Positions 18,001-24,770 of a stretch of 64,000 nucleotides of DNA are shown here, piece after piece (the first letter of the stretch is position 1; each line of letters starts with the position of its first letter). The stretch lies in contig QXEO01000244.1 in NCBI GenBank assembly GCA_007115705.1, forward strand, positions 429,486 through 493,485, in the 5' to 3' direction. A program made the position numbers and the translations under genes. The stretch is from Dactylis glomerata (taxonomy: Eukaryota; Streptophyta; Magnoliopsida; Poales; Poaceae). Under the pieces are notes generated by a model. The model was given only the letters and a program-made list of their open reading frames with translations. It ran no database searches and was not told the origin of the DNA.

Positions 18001-20716
18001 GAACGATGAATGTTGCAGCACATGTGTTAGCCAAGTCTTGTGTTAATTCTGGTAGTCTTTGTGTTTTTCATTCTGCTCTGGATTGTATTAAGGAGACTAT
18101 GTACTGATGTTGCATATATCAATAAAGTGCCAACATTCTATCAAATAAAGTCCCATGCCAACAAGAAAAATGAATTTATCATTATAAATACATAATGCAT
18201 AATTACACCCTTCGCAAATGAATTTTTATATGAACACCAATATACCACTATACTAACTATTCACAGCAAAATAACCCACAAAAAAAATATTCACATCAAA
18301 TTAAATTAAAAAGGAAGACACAAATGTGAAGTTAACAAATGAACATTAAGTCTTCAACAGCACAAGGCTAGAGTAATTTGATTGAACAAGATGTCACGGT
18401 TATAAGGAACGGGTTATCAACTTTTGTACTGAGGTACTGTCGCATAGTTCTTCAAACAGCATATGGATCCAAACAAAGTGTAGTTTAGCTTTAAAGGAAA
18501 AAAGTGACAAATACTTGCTAATACACAGAAAGTGTAGTCATACCTCTCCTTGGATCAACAAAGCGGATAGCAAAGAAGATAATCATATTAACAAGAGAAA
18601 TCAAGCTCCAGTCAAGTAAAGAAGCTGCAAAAAAAGGTGCATACTGAAGTATTAGATCAACATAAAACATGTTTAAAGCTAATTCAGATTTTAGAGCCGT
18701 GAGAAAGACAACATGTGATTGTACTTCCAATATGCTGTTGTAGTGTGAGTTAGTGTCTGAGGTAAGACTAGCTTAGTGTCCTGATAGGCCCATAGAAATC
18801 CTTGTTGTAAGCCCGGCTAAAGGTTACATATATGAGGGTGTGGAGGTCCAAGGAACCATGGTACTTAGGGTATGTTTGGATTGTGACCAAAATGTACCCT
18901 AGCAATTTTTGGTGATGACCAAAAGGTTGGTTCTTGTCTGGATAGTTGCCAACTTTTTGGCATGCCAATACTCCACTACCAACTCTAGTTTATTTTCTTA
19001 GCCAATGTTGGCCAACTTGTGGACAAGGAAAGGCACAAGCACAACAAAAAAACTGGCTAACCAAATTTTTGTAGGGCAATCTTGCATGAAAACCAAAGAC
19101 ACACTTACAACTTTGATAGATAAAGCTAGCCGGTTATTGCTATAAAAAAAAGGCAATCCAATATCAACAGTGGCAACCTCATTAGTTATAAGAATATTTA
19201 CCTAATCTAGCAAGAAATTCCCGTCAAGGCTCAAGAATGGTTTAAGTAGTTATCTGTCCTACTTATAAAGTTTGGAGTTGGTGGTGAGTTCACTCTTCCA
19301 CCAATATTATGTAATACTAGTACGCTAGCACGTCCAAAGTTATAGAAAGATTGGGCATGAATTTTGAAAAACAAAAGTAACACATGGTCCCTTGAAAAAT
19401 CAAACAAAAGAACCGTTCTTGTCTCGAAGCTTTCTGTTTGTATGTAAAGATATATTGTGACAAATCACTCAATTGGTGGTTTCGACGTATGTAATACACA
19501 TAAATTAAACTTCTCTTAGAAGAACGTTTTTTATGGATGCAAACCATGGAAGGGCCTAGACTTCTCCAGATTGAGGTGAGGTTACTCACTTGTTACTGTA
19601 GAGGTGAATCCTTCATTTTCGACCATAGATTTAATCTTATCAACGGTTGAAATTGTTTCTCAGGCTTAGGATTAAAAAATTCGCTATATAGGAGTATAGA
19701 TAGGTGGGACCAACATCTTACAAAGGCTTGAATAAATAACTATAACCATCTACACATGTGAATGTGGGCCACCAAGGGCTTGGATAAACAACTATAACCA
19801 TCCACTAATCATGCAAAGGAATTACAATGAACAAAATGCATTATAATCATACATAGGATCAGCAGATTCTGAAAAAAAAACATAAATAAATATATACACT
19901 TGTGCTCTCATAGAAACAACACTTTTTCCCTGAAAATACACAACAGTTTCATGACATCAAGACTCTTCCAAAAAAAAATCATGAGCATGGTATGTGTTTT
20001 TTCGCAGCAACGCACGGGCTCATTGCTAGTTATATCCAAACATCAAGAAACATGTGTGTAAAACCAAAACAAAGCCTATATGCTGGTTGATGGAGCCACC
20101 CCTCACTACCTAGCAATCCGTAAGCAAGCTTGTTGTTTCTCAGTCATGAAAAAATCCAACTACTAAATCTTCAAACCAAAAGTGTAGCATTGATTGATTG
20201 CAGACCATATAAACTCTGTTTTCCTTTGTAAATAGTAGTTGTAAATATTATATATAAGTAATAAGTGTACAAAGAGTCGAAGAACCCAAGAAAATACTAG
20301 ATTGGACTTTTATTAACTTTTGCTTTGTCAGTAACATCCCAATTGTCCAATTGACGGCATATGAAGTGGGAAATTTAGTATTTTACACTAACACAAAATA
20401 TTGTACAGTAAAAAACCTTCAGAAAACAACCTAGGTATATGGTACGTAGTATGTAAACACCATATACGGAGTTGTACTAAAGTTCATCACGTTTTGAACC
20501 AAATACTGCAGCAAGCGACCTTTGATCACTTGCCACTAGACAGCCCCCGAGCGGAACCGAAAGGATCCGCGAAGACCCAACAAAAGAGCAACACGCGGCA
20601 GCATTTAAATGCTAATCAGCATTTCAAAAGGGTTCGGATCGGAGGATGAACGCACCTGTCAGAAGCAGCAGCGGCAGCAGGCAGCCGCCGGCGCACCCAC
20701 CCGCTCGCCACGCCAT
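5946..20716 (-). CDS. PIEZO1: PIEZO mechanosensitive ion channel, N-terminal part (8 exons)
   Basis: A plant homologue of PIEZO, a very large homotrimeric mechanically gated cation channel. Exons on the minus strand: 20716-20656, 18624-18544, 15533-15374, 15232-15087, 14785-14629, 14520-14334, 7448-7333 and 6030-5946. They total 993 nt, exactly 331 codons, with no stop, and every junction is phase-consistent GT-AG. The start lies in CGATGGCG, giving MAWRAGGCAGG followed by a leucine-rich stretch. Hydrophobic helices cover residues about 12-20, 22-45, 54-75, 105-125, 155-200 and 205-262. Diagnostic plant PIEZO segments include VGLVDWSLTSNFLGLF (exon 5) and RTFSINFFTYGFP (exon 8). Plant PIEZO proteins are about 2400-2500 residues, so roughly the first 13% is present. 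Nothing marks it as a pseudogene. Confidence 0.92.
6031..7332 (-). other. PIEZO intron 7
   Basis: 1302 bp of AT-rich intron with no gene recognised. It contains a (GC)n/G26 tract at 7001-7038. Confidence 0.8.
7013..7038 (+). repeat. 26-base poly-G tract
   Basis: Uninterrupted run of 26 G preceded by an alternating CG stretch (GCGCGCGCACGC). It could form a G-quadruplex in DNA; on the minus-strand PIEZO pre-mRNA it would be C-rich. Homopolymer length may be an assembly estimate. Confidence 0.9.
7333..7448 (-). CDS. PIEZO1: PIEZO exon 7
   Basis: 116 nt, acceptor TCATTGTAG, donor GTATGT. It encodes LSSAKRDIQEMDSLMSLEN and LLPSGNAFLVRQS, the soluble segment with conserved D-x-M and LLP in plant PIEZO. 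It lies 6.9 kb from exon 6 because of insertions in intron 6. Confidence 0.87.
7449..8352. other. PIEZO intron 6, repeat-like sequence of unknown type
   Basis: About 900 bp between exon 7 and the left target duplication of the young LTR element. The part from about 7640 is GC-richer than the rest of the intron and continues after that element at 10392, so it is older repeat sequence. It may belong to the opposite-strand relative at 10510-10952. No domain was recognised. Confidence 0.45.
8358..8668 (-). repeat. 3' LTR of the young non-autonomous element
   Basis: 311 bp, identical by eye to 10076-10386. The purine tract CTTGAGGGGGAG lies next to it on the internal side (minus sense). Confidence 0.95.
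10076..10386 (-). repeat. 5' LTR of the young non-autonomous element
   Basis: 311 bp. On the minus strand it is followed by the primer-binding site at 10075-10063. A TATATATATA run at about 10132-10141 is a candidate TATA box for minus-strand transcription. Confidence 0.95.
10132..10141 (-). promoter_or_regulatory. candidate TATA box in the 5' LTR
   Basis: Alternating TATATATATA inside the minus-sense 5' LTR, upstream of the primer-binding site. This is the usual location of an LTR promoter; activity is inferred. Confidence 0.45.
10510..10952 (+). mobile_element. 3' fragment of a related LTR element in opposite orientation
   Basis: 10510-10802 is an inverted, diverged copy of 8669-8960 (shared blocks include CTTGATGCAAAGTCTGTG and TAGATTTGTAGTGGTC). 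It is followed by the same purine tract and a shortened LTR, 10803-10952, starting TGTTGGAGTTTGAGTTAG and ending GGAACAACA. The LTR is 150 bp against 311 bp in the intact copy, so it carries internal deletions. It is an older, truncated relative. Confidence 0.8.
10953..11535. other. intron 6 sequence with pyrimidine-rich block
   Basis: Contains a long plus-strand run rich in TTCTTCT and CTGCTG words (about 11255-11400). It could be a 5' leader of the BED-type fragment downstream. Long open frames here are low-complexity and look like shadows. Confidence 0.4.
11544..11689. mobile_element. hAT-type MITE, 146 bp
   Basis: Terminal inverted repeats of 14 bp, CAGTGGCAGAACCA and TGGCTCCGCCACTG, pair with two mismatches. 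Eight-bp flanks GTGTGCCA (11536-11543) and GTGTGCCT (11690-11697) match at 7 of 8 positions, the target duplication size of hAT elements. Noncoding. Confidence 0.85.
11735..12105 (+). pseudogene. hAT transposase N-terminal BED zinc-finger fragment
   Basis: Encodes NDPDWKYALWPDLEMKDLLQ followed by CKLCG, the first half of a BED zinc finger typical of plant hAT-like transposases. After a frame break near 11905-11920 the reading continues RLKRQLPEAPSDVDKCPKTA and EIKKEMHKY, the second half. The zinc-ligand histidine expected in RLK.HL is replaced (RLKRQL), so the finger is defective. No catalytic hAT domain follows; about 220 bp downstream is AT-rich and noncoding. It is best read as a captured or truncated transposase fragment in PIEZO intron 6. 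The hAT MITE lies just upstream but need not be related. Confidence 0.75.
12507..12609. mobile_element. Stowaway (Tc1/mariner) MITE, 103 bp
   Basis: TA dinucleotides (12505-12506 and 12610-12611) flank inverted repeats CTTCCTCTGACCACTAATAC and its near complement ending GGTCGGAGGGAG. The two arms pair over almost the full length, forming a long hairpin. Confidence 0.92.
12612..12972. other. AT-rich intron sequence between two Stowaway MITEs
   Basis: No coding or repeat signature recognised. Confidence 0.5.
12975..13083. mobile_element. Stowaway (Tc1/mariner) MITE, 109 bp
   Basis: Flanked by TA (12973-12974 and 13084-13085). Left end CTCCCTCCAACCACTATTAC pairs with a right end finishing AGTGGTTGGAGCGAG. 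It is a sister of the element at 12507 but differs in the inner part. Confidence 0.92.
13086..14333. other. PIEZO intron 6, exon 6-proximal part
   Basis: No gene recognised. The exon 6 frame stays open from 14334 towards 14040 on the minus strand but has no PIEZO similarity, and exon 7 is found at 7448. Confidence 0.5.
14334..14520 (-). CDS. PIEZO1: PIEZO exon 6
   Basis: 187 nt, acceptor TTCTGAAG, donor GTAAGC. It encodes RWWRLLEIYSVFSILLLYIY, then ADFIGLFKVS and SSGISLLVYYIM, ending in phase 0. An open frame continues past the donor but loses similarity, so the donor at 14333 is chosen. Confidence 0.9.
14629..14785 (-). CDS. PIEZO1: PIEZO exon 5
   Basis: 157 nt, acceptor CTTGTGCAG, donor GTAAGC. 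It encodes YHLRVACCLLLPAVQLVVSI, SHPSWISLPFF and VGLVDWSLTSNFLGLF, nearly the same as plant PIEZO. This is the strongest diagnostic exon. Confidence 0.93.
15087..15232 (-). CDS. PIEZO1: PIEZO exon 4
   Basis: 146 nt, acceptor GATGCAG, donor GTCAGC. It encodes DQPWESPSVIYFLIVQLSAA, then LALVEIFGSR, the helix before the SHLRVA segment in plant PIEZO. Confidence 0.88.
15374..15533 (-). CDS. PIEZO1: PIEZO exon 3
   Basis: 160 nt, acceptor CTGGTAG, donor GTATTT. It encodes a tryptophan- and tyrosine-rich membrane segment (TWRLYLLYWCTIIYSAL) followed by WWAKLVGFAR, at the position of the conserved G-W-x-R-x-I-G-F region of plant PIEZO. Confidence 0.88.
15534..16390. other. PIEZO intron 2, part left of the LINE
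   Basis: Intron sequence with a GA-rich block at about 15998-16030. Open frames on both strands at about 15890-16240 have no recognised domain; their status is unclear. Confidence 0.45.
16430..17575 (+). pseudogene. LINE reverse transcriptase C-terminus and zinc-binding linker
   Basis: Segments in changing frames: SIIQAIPTYVMSCFQIP near 16440, HWWGREDRKKKMYWPALLEW near 16530, then a linker with LARTACFMKDQSRNGQG near 17135 and W.L.HDCLPTGVQ near 17280. These fit the end of the LINE RT and the zf-RVT region. Frameshifts occur near 16690, 16850 and 17310. A 44-bp direct duplication (about 16746-16789 and 16802-16845) adds a further break. Confidence 0.8.
17575..18107 (+). pseudogene. LINE RNase H-like domain
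   Basis: Open frame ending at TGA 18105-18107. Motifs include DSDAAIF near 17665, GVVARDYNGVC near 17720, ELAEAMALRRAVSLA near 17795 (catalytic Glu), FASDCLSPVQSI near 17865 (Asp) and HVTRTMNVAAHVLAKSC near 17992. This is the RNase H type common at the 3' end of plant LINEs and related domesticated sequences. This domain is still open although the upstream RT is broken. Confidence 0.85.
18151..18543. other. PIEZO intron 2, exon 2-proximal part
   Basis: AT-rich, no gene or repeat recognised. Confidence 0.5.
18544..18624 (-). CDS. PIEZO1: PIEZO exon 2
   Basis: 81 nt between acceptor TTTTTTTGCAG and donor GTATGA. It encodes ASLLDWSLISLVNMIIFFAI and the rest of a membrane helix, matching the LINWS..S..DLI helix of plant PIEZO. 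Confidence 0.88.
18736..18862 (+). repeat. LTR fragment related to the intron 6 elements
   Basis: Starts TGTTGTAGTGTGAGTTAG and includes ATATATGAGGGTGTGGAGGTCCAAGG, words shared in order with the LTRs at 8358-8668 (reverse complement) and 10803-10952. The end is not sharply defined. Confidence 0.55.
18863..19252. other. PIEZO intron 1, possible MITE remnant
   Basis: Begins GGGTATGTTTGGATTGTGACC, which resembles ends of grass MITEs, and contains ACCAAAGACAC near 19100, a weak inverted counterpart. Too diverged to call firmly. Confidence 0.3.
19253..20029 (+). mobile_element. Helitron-like element, non-autonomous
   Basis: The 3' end GCAACGCACGGGCTCATTG then CTAG (20026-20029) followed by T is the grass Helitron terminus (CTAG-T preceded by a GC-rich hairpin region). 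The proposed 5' end is TCTGTCCTACTTATAAAG at 19253 after an A, giving the expected A/T insertion. No helicase or Rep motif, 777 bp, inside PIEZO intron 1. The 5' end is less certain than the 3' end. Confidence 0.6.
20030..20655. other. PIEZO intron 1, exon 1-proximal part
   Basis: AT-rich up to about 20500, then more GC-rich towards exon 1. No gene recognised. Confidence 0.5.
20656..20716 (-). CDS. PIEZO1: PIEZO exon 1 (coding part)
   Basis: Begins at the ATG at 20716 and encodes 20 residues plus one base, ending CTGACAG before the donor GTGCG. The Leu-rich end resembles the first helix of plant PIEZO. GC-rich sequence up to about 20870 is a plausible 5' UTR. Confidence 0.85.
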
Positions 20717-20990
20717 CGCGAGACGACGGCGGCAGCTGCTCCTCCCCTTTCGCTTCGACTAGTCCGACGCCGGCAGCATCTCGGAGGCGAAACGAATCGG
20801 ATCGAACTGTCTTGCACGCGGGGAAGAAGAATGGGCGCCCAAAAAGAATGAAGATTTAGGCCGATTAGGGTAGCAGGGAGCCGGCGACGAGATCGTGGTT
20901 TTTTTTTTCTTCTCTTCCTTTTCCTTTTCTTTTCTCTATCCGCATCTCTAACCGAGCCCTTATAAGAGCATCTCTAGCAACAAACATATA
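20717..20990 (-). promoter_or_regulatory. PIEZO1: PIEZO 5' UTR and proximal upstream region
   Basis: GC-rich, pyrimidine/purine-biased sequence directly upstream of the ATG at 20716, followed further out (20900-20940) by a T/C-rich plus-strand tract (A/G-rich on the gene sense). The position fits the 5' UTR and core promoter. No clear TATA box was identified, and a Stowaway MITE begins at 20991. Confidence 0.45.
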
Positions 20991-21135
20991 CTCCCTCCCG
21001 TTTCAAAATATAAGATGTTTTAGATTTGTGAAAACCTACACACTAAAAGGTGTCAACATACATTACACACTAAAAGGTGTCTACATACATTTGTTTCACA
21101 AAGCTAAAACATCTTATATTTTGAAACAGAGGGAG
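20991..21135. mobile_element. Stowaway MITE, 145 bp, upstream of PIEZO
   Basis: TA-flanked (20989-20990 and 21136-21137). Arms CTCCCTCCCGTTTCAAAATA and the complement ending TTTGAAACAGAGGGAG pair over more than 30 bp. A 25-bp internal unit, CACACTAAAAGGTGTC(A/T)AC plus ATACATT, is duplicated in tandem at about 21039-21090. Confidence 0.93.
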
Positions 21136-21357
21136 TATTTGATACCATAAAAATACATATAAGGACGCGCTAAAAGAATTTTATAGGTCATGTTGGTATC
21201 GGCGCAGATCAGAAACCATATCTAAAATCGTAAATTTAAAAATAAACGTTGGCATGAAATTAGATCGCCGGAGTTCATCGGATTTCATACTAAACGTCGT
21301 GGTATGTGCACGTGGTCTTCATATTTTACAAAACAACGCGGTATGTCCACGCGTTCT

Positions 21358-22203
21358 TCATACTACACAAAATTCGGTCCCGAGAGAACTCACCGGGGCC
21401 TGTCTACGATGACCTACAGCCGGTGGTGCCGGTGACCTAGTCCGGCGGAGCCGGCTACCTAGTGGAGGCAGCGGGGGAGGGAGGAGCACGCGGGCGGCCT
21501 CTGCCAACCTCTGGGCGCAGGCGGCCTCCCTCTCCAAGAAGGCCTCGACGACGCGCGGCGCGGCGAGGCACTCGGCCTCATCCGCGGCAAGGCGCTCGGC
21601 CTCCTCCGCCGCCGTCTTGGCCAGTGCCTCCGCCAGCGCACGCTCCTCCTTTGCCGGCTCCTTGACGAAGTCCTCGGGGCCGATGTCGTCCTCGTCGTCG
21701 TCGGAGGCTGGAGGCGGCGTTAGAGAGCGTGGGCGACGGCGCGAGGAGGACTCCCTCATGGCATACGCCGCGTAGGGGGCTAGATTGGGCGGCAGCCTCG
21801 CGCCGACGTTGGTCCACTTGCGCACGGCGCGCTTCCTCACCGCCTCGGAGCGGACGATGCGCGCCCGCCGCTCGGCGGGAGTCTCTGCCACCGGGCGGTA
21901 GACGTCGTCATCGGGCCGCCTCCTCCGCCGATGCGTCCACCACCCCGACCTCCGTTGCGGCCTCGAGAAGCCATCGCCGCTAACTACATAGTGGATTGCG
22001 TGGGGGATCGTCGGCGATTCGTCGCCGGAGCGGACTGGCGGTGGAAGGAGGCAAGGGGGGAGAATGGCCAAAGGGATAGTACCACCGGTGGTAGCTATGC
22101 ATGCATAGTCCTTGGATTGTGTGAGCATAATATTCCTATCGCATGCGATGTAGAGAGCAGGAGATGTTGGTGATAACGGATGAAAAGCTTCCGTTTGTTG
22201 CAT
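21358..22203 (-). CDS. GC-rich ORF of unknown function (hypothetical)
   Basis: Open frame of 281 codons on the minus strand, with a more plausible internal start in the Arg-rich region at about 21970. Visible features are a basic RRRRRPDDDVYRP segment, a PPNLAPYAAYAMRES stretch, an acidic DDDEDDIGPEDF patch and a long Ala/Glu-rich helix (ALAKTAAEEAERLAADEAE). Similar low-complexity proteins are common in grass transposon-associated ORFs. The upstream half (codons 1-75) looks noncoding. It could be a shadow of GC-rich DNA; no function assigned. Confidence 0.3.
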   Translation of the reverse strand: MQQTEAFHPLSPTSPALYIACDRNIMLTQSKDYACIATTGGTIPLAILPPCLLPPPVRSGDESPTIPHAIHYVVSGDGFSRPQRRSGWWTHRRRRRPDDDVYRPVAETPAERRARIVRSEAVRKRAVRKWTNVGARLPPNLAPYAAYAMRESSSRRRPRSLTPPPASDDDEDDIGPEDFVKEPAKEERALAEALAKTAAEEAERLAADEAECLAAPRVVEAFLEREAACAQRLAEAARVLLPPPLPPLGSRLRRTRSPAPPAVGHRRQAPVSSLGTEFCVV

Positions 22204-22246
22204 GCATATGGTGCTTCTGAATGGCTACTTAGAATGGCAACCGCGG

Positions 22247-22411
22247 ATGGCTAGAGCAGGTGGTGATTTGGGACATGTCATGCCGAGTTGCCTTGCACAC
22301 GGATGGCTAGAGCAGGTGGTGATTTGGGACATGCCATACCAAGTTGCCTTGCACATTTTCCTAACCGAGCAGGTGGTGATTTCGGACATGCCATGCCGAG
22401 TTGCCTTGCAG
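22247..22411 (+). repeat. tandem repeat, about 57 bp x 3
   Basis: Three imperfect copies of a unit containing GAGCAGGTGGTGATTT and GGACATGCCATGCCGAGTTG, ending GCCTTGCA. The second copy carries extra bases before the third. Confidence 0.85.
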
Positions 22412-22690
22412 GCGCTCTGAAAATCAACAAATCACTCACCCACTGATTTTTCCGGATCAAAGTGTTCGTTTCTGAGCTATGCTATGAAAACGATGATGTA
22501 TCGGGAAATGCTAAATAAAAAAGGAGAGGGCAGCTATGAGTACACAATGGAGGTGGTGAGATGAGATGGTCTGTTTGTATGGTTACATGGTATGGTGGCT
22601 TTGGATGGATGGGTTGAGTGGATGGTGTAGTAGATGTGTGTGTGGTTAGTTTAGGTGGAGAAGCCAATAGGTTGCATGGTTATCGACGCG
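22412..22690. other. unclassified sequence with TGGT/GTAT-rich words
   Basis: Plus strand rich in GGTGAGATGAGATGGT-like and GGATGGATGGGTTGAG words (about 22550-22640). No gene recognised. Confidence 0.4.
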
Positions 22691-24460
22691 GATTTGCTAC
22701 CACCGGGTGGTAGCTAGGCATAGACTTACCTCCGTTGGATTCTGCACATCGCTAACGCGACTTCACGGTTGAAATGGCATATCACAACTTTGCGCTCCCG
22801 CAATCCATAATATCTTGACTGGGCCCGCTTGAATGTTAACAGCCGTACTCCACTCTGCTCTACTAGAAATTTCAGTCCTCTAATTTTCAATATTAATCCT
22901 CTTTTTTTAATCACAACTTTAGTATCATGACTAAACAAATTTCTGTAGGAGGCCGGGGCTCATAAAGTTTTGGTCAACGCATATCCTCATTAGATTTTTT
23001 GTTGCAAGTTCTTTCGTTTACTGAAGTATACTCTTCAATGATACGGAGGGAGATGGATGTTAAGTATCAAAATACAACCTGAAATCTCATTCGCATCCAA
23101 AATCACAAATGTATACATCATCTGGATATAGATCACGAATATTATTTTGTATCTTTACAACCACGAACTGAATTTAGTGTTTTACCAGCAACCTAGAAAC
23201 TCAGATTCAATCACAAAGCATCTTCCGCATGTTTTATTTAAACTGATCTTGGATTAAGATGGAACCAGACCAAAAATCCAGATGTGAAAAAGGAGGAACC
23301 AAATCCAGATCTGAAAAAATGAGGCTGTCGGGGACGCGACGTTGACGTCCAAACTTCGAATAGAATCTGGATGGGGAACAGATCATGTACAAAAAAAAAT
23401 CAGCATCCGGATTCCCTCAAATAAGCAAGGTCCGGATCGAAAAAGAGAAGATGAATCAAATCCAGATCAGAAAAAAACCACGGCCGGCGTTGCCAAGCCT
23501 CCGCCTCCTGCTGGAGCCCCAACAACCGGAACGACCACGTCCTCTTTCCACCGCGGCCTGTGACCCGCGCAACCAGCATCCACGCTCGCGGCCGTCGGTT
23601 CCCGCACGTGCGACCTGGAGCAGCGACGGGGATGTGCGACGAGCAGAATGGGGAAGTGGTGGTCTCAGCCTGGTGATGTGCCCCAGTCCCCACCGTGCGC
23701 CGCAGTGATCCCCGTCCACCCCATCCGCCCCGTCTCCCACAGGTTTGCTTGGAGCTCGTGCGGTGGCGCGTCTCAGTCCGGCTGGGGGCAGGAGCGGTGG
23801 TGTGGGGGTCCGGTCCAGCAGGGGGCCGCGACGGCGATTGAGGGTGCATAGGAGAGGTCGTGCCCACCAACTGGAAGAAGGGCCAAACGGCAGCGCAGGG
23901 AAATCCAGGGCCACGCGCATGGCTATCGGAGCAGCACGCGGGGCATGTCCAGCCCTGGCGGCATGCAGGGGCGTCCGGCCGCACGGGGAGCCACGGCGGC
24001 GGGAGCTGCGGGTTCCAGTGGTGAGTGGTGGTAGGTGTTGTAGATCCGGCGGAGACACAGACGGCGGTGTTTCGTGGTAGGGCGCCGATGCAGCCTCGAC
24101 CAGAGCGGCTCGCCACAGCCTTCGACCGGTGCGTGGGAGGCCCGGGGCGGCGGACGAAGTTGTTGATGGGGAGAGCACCGCCCCGAGCTGCTGAGCGGGG
24201 CCGGACCGGGGCAATGTGGGGGATCAGGTGCAGTGCAGGTTGTGTGTCGGGAACTGACGAGAAAAAAAGGTGGGGGTGCGGATGGTAGGTGTCGAAGTGG
24301 GCAGATGGAATGGGTCAGCCTGTCAGCGGAAGAGAGAAAAAAAGGGTCACCGGTTACGCCGTTAGTCGGCTCTGTTTAGATGTGGGGTGTAAAATGCCCT
24401 ATAGTGTGATCCAATGGTCGGTTAGGGGTGTATAGCTACCACCGGTGGTAGCCCACTATT
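22690..24460. mobile_element. putative TIR DNA transposon with palindromic ends
   Basis: Left end GCTACCACCGGGTGGTAGC, then TAGGCATAGACTTACCTCCG and TTGGAT. The right end reads, on the complement, GCTACCACCGGTGGTAGC, then TATACACCCCTAACCG, then CCATTGGAT. The two ends are thus inverted repeats of about 45 bp, each containing a perfect or near-perfect palindrome TACCACCGGTGGTA. The interior has an AT-rich half (22700-23400) and a GC-rich half with long but low-complexity frames. No transposase seen. The class is unsure; a Mutator-like or Pack-type element is possible. A third, same-orientation end lies at about 22079. Confidence 0.45.
23400..24214 (-). other. GC-rich block with overlapping open frames, coding status doubtful
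   Basis: Two minus-strand frames of about 240 codons and several plus-strand frames stay open at once, as expected from high GC rather than selection. Composition is rich in Pro, Arg, Ser and Gly. No domain recognised. Confidence 0.3.
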
Positions 24461-24770
24461 TTGCATATTCGACTGGCGCGTGGGAGGCCCGGGGCGGCGG
24501 ACGGAGTTGTTGATGGGGAGAGCACCGCCCCGAGCTGCTGAGCGGGGCTGGACCGGGGCAAGGTGGGGGATCAGGTGTAGTGCAGGTTGTGTGTCGGGAA
24601 CTGACGAGAAAAAAAGGTGGGGTGCAGATGGTAGGTGTCGAAGTGGGCAGATGGAATGGGTCAGCCTGTCAGTGGAAGAGAGAAAAAAGGGGTCACCGGT
24701 TACGCCGTTAGTCTGCTCTGTTTAGATGTGGGGTGTAAAATGCCCTATAGTGTGATCCAATGGTTGGTTA
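24131..24770 (+). repeat. tandem direct duplication, about 285 bp x 2
   Basis: 24131-24415 and 24478-24767 share GCGTGGGAGGCCCGGGGCGG at the start and GTGATCCAATGG at the end, with scattered substitutions and small indels. The 62-bp spacer holds the TACCACCGGTGGTA palindrome; the second copy ends at a different palindrome (ATTCAGGAATCGGTTCCTGAAT). Confidence 0.9.

Larger units (their letters stand above)
16400..18150 (+). mobile_element. 5'-truncated LINE (non-LTR retrotransposon)
   Basis: The 3' part of a plant L1-type LINE in PIEZO intron 2, opposite in orientation to the gene. It starts within the reverse transcriptase C-terminal region (MFKSIIQAIPTYVMSCFQIP) and ends after an RNase H-like domain, with AATAAAG-containing trailer sequence at about 18120-18150. 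Exact ends and target duplication could not be fixed. Confidence 0.85.

Noticed and set aside
23400..24214. Minus-strand proteins of about 240-250 residues
   Set aside because: High GC keeps several frames open on both strands; no recognisable domain.
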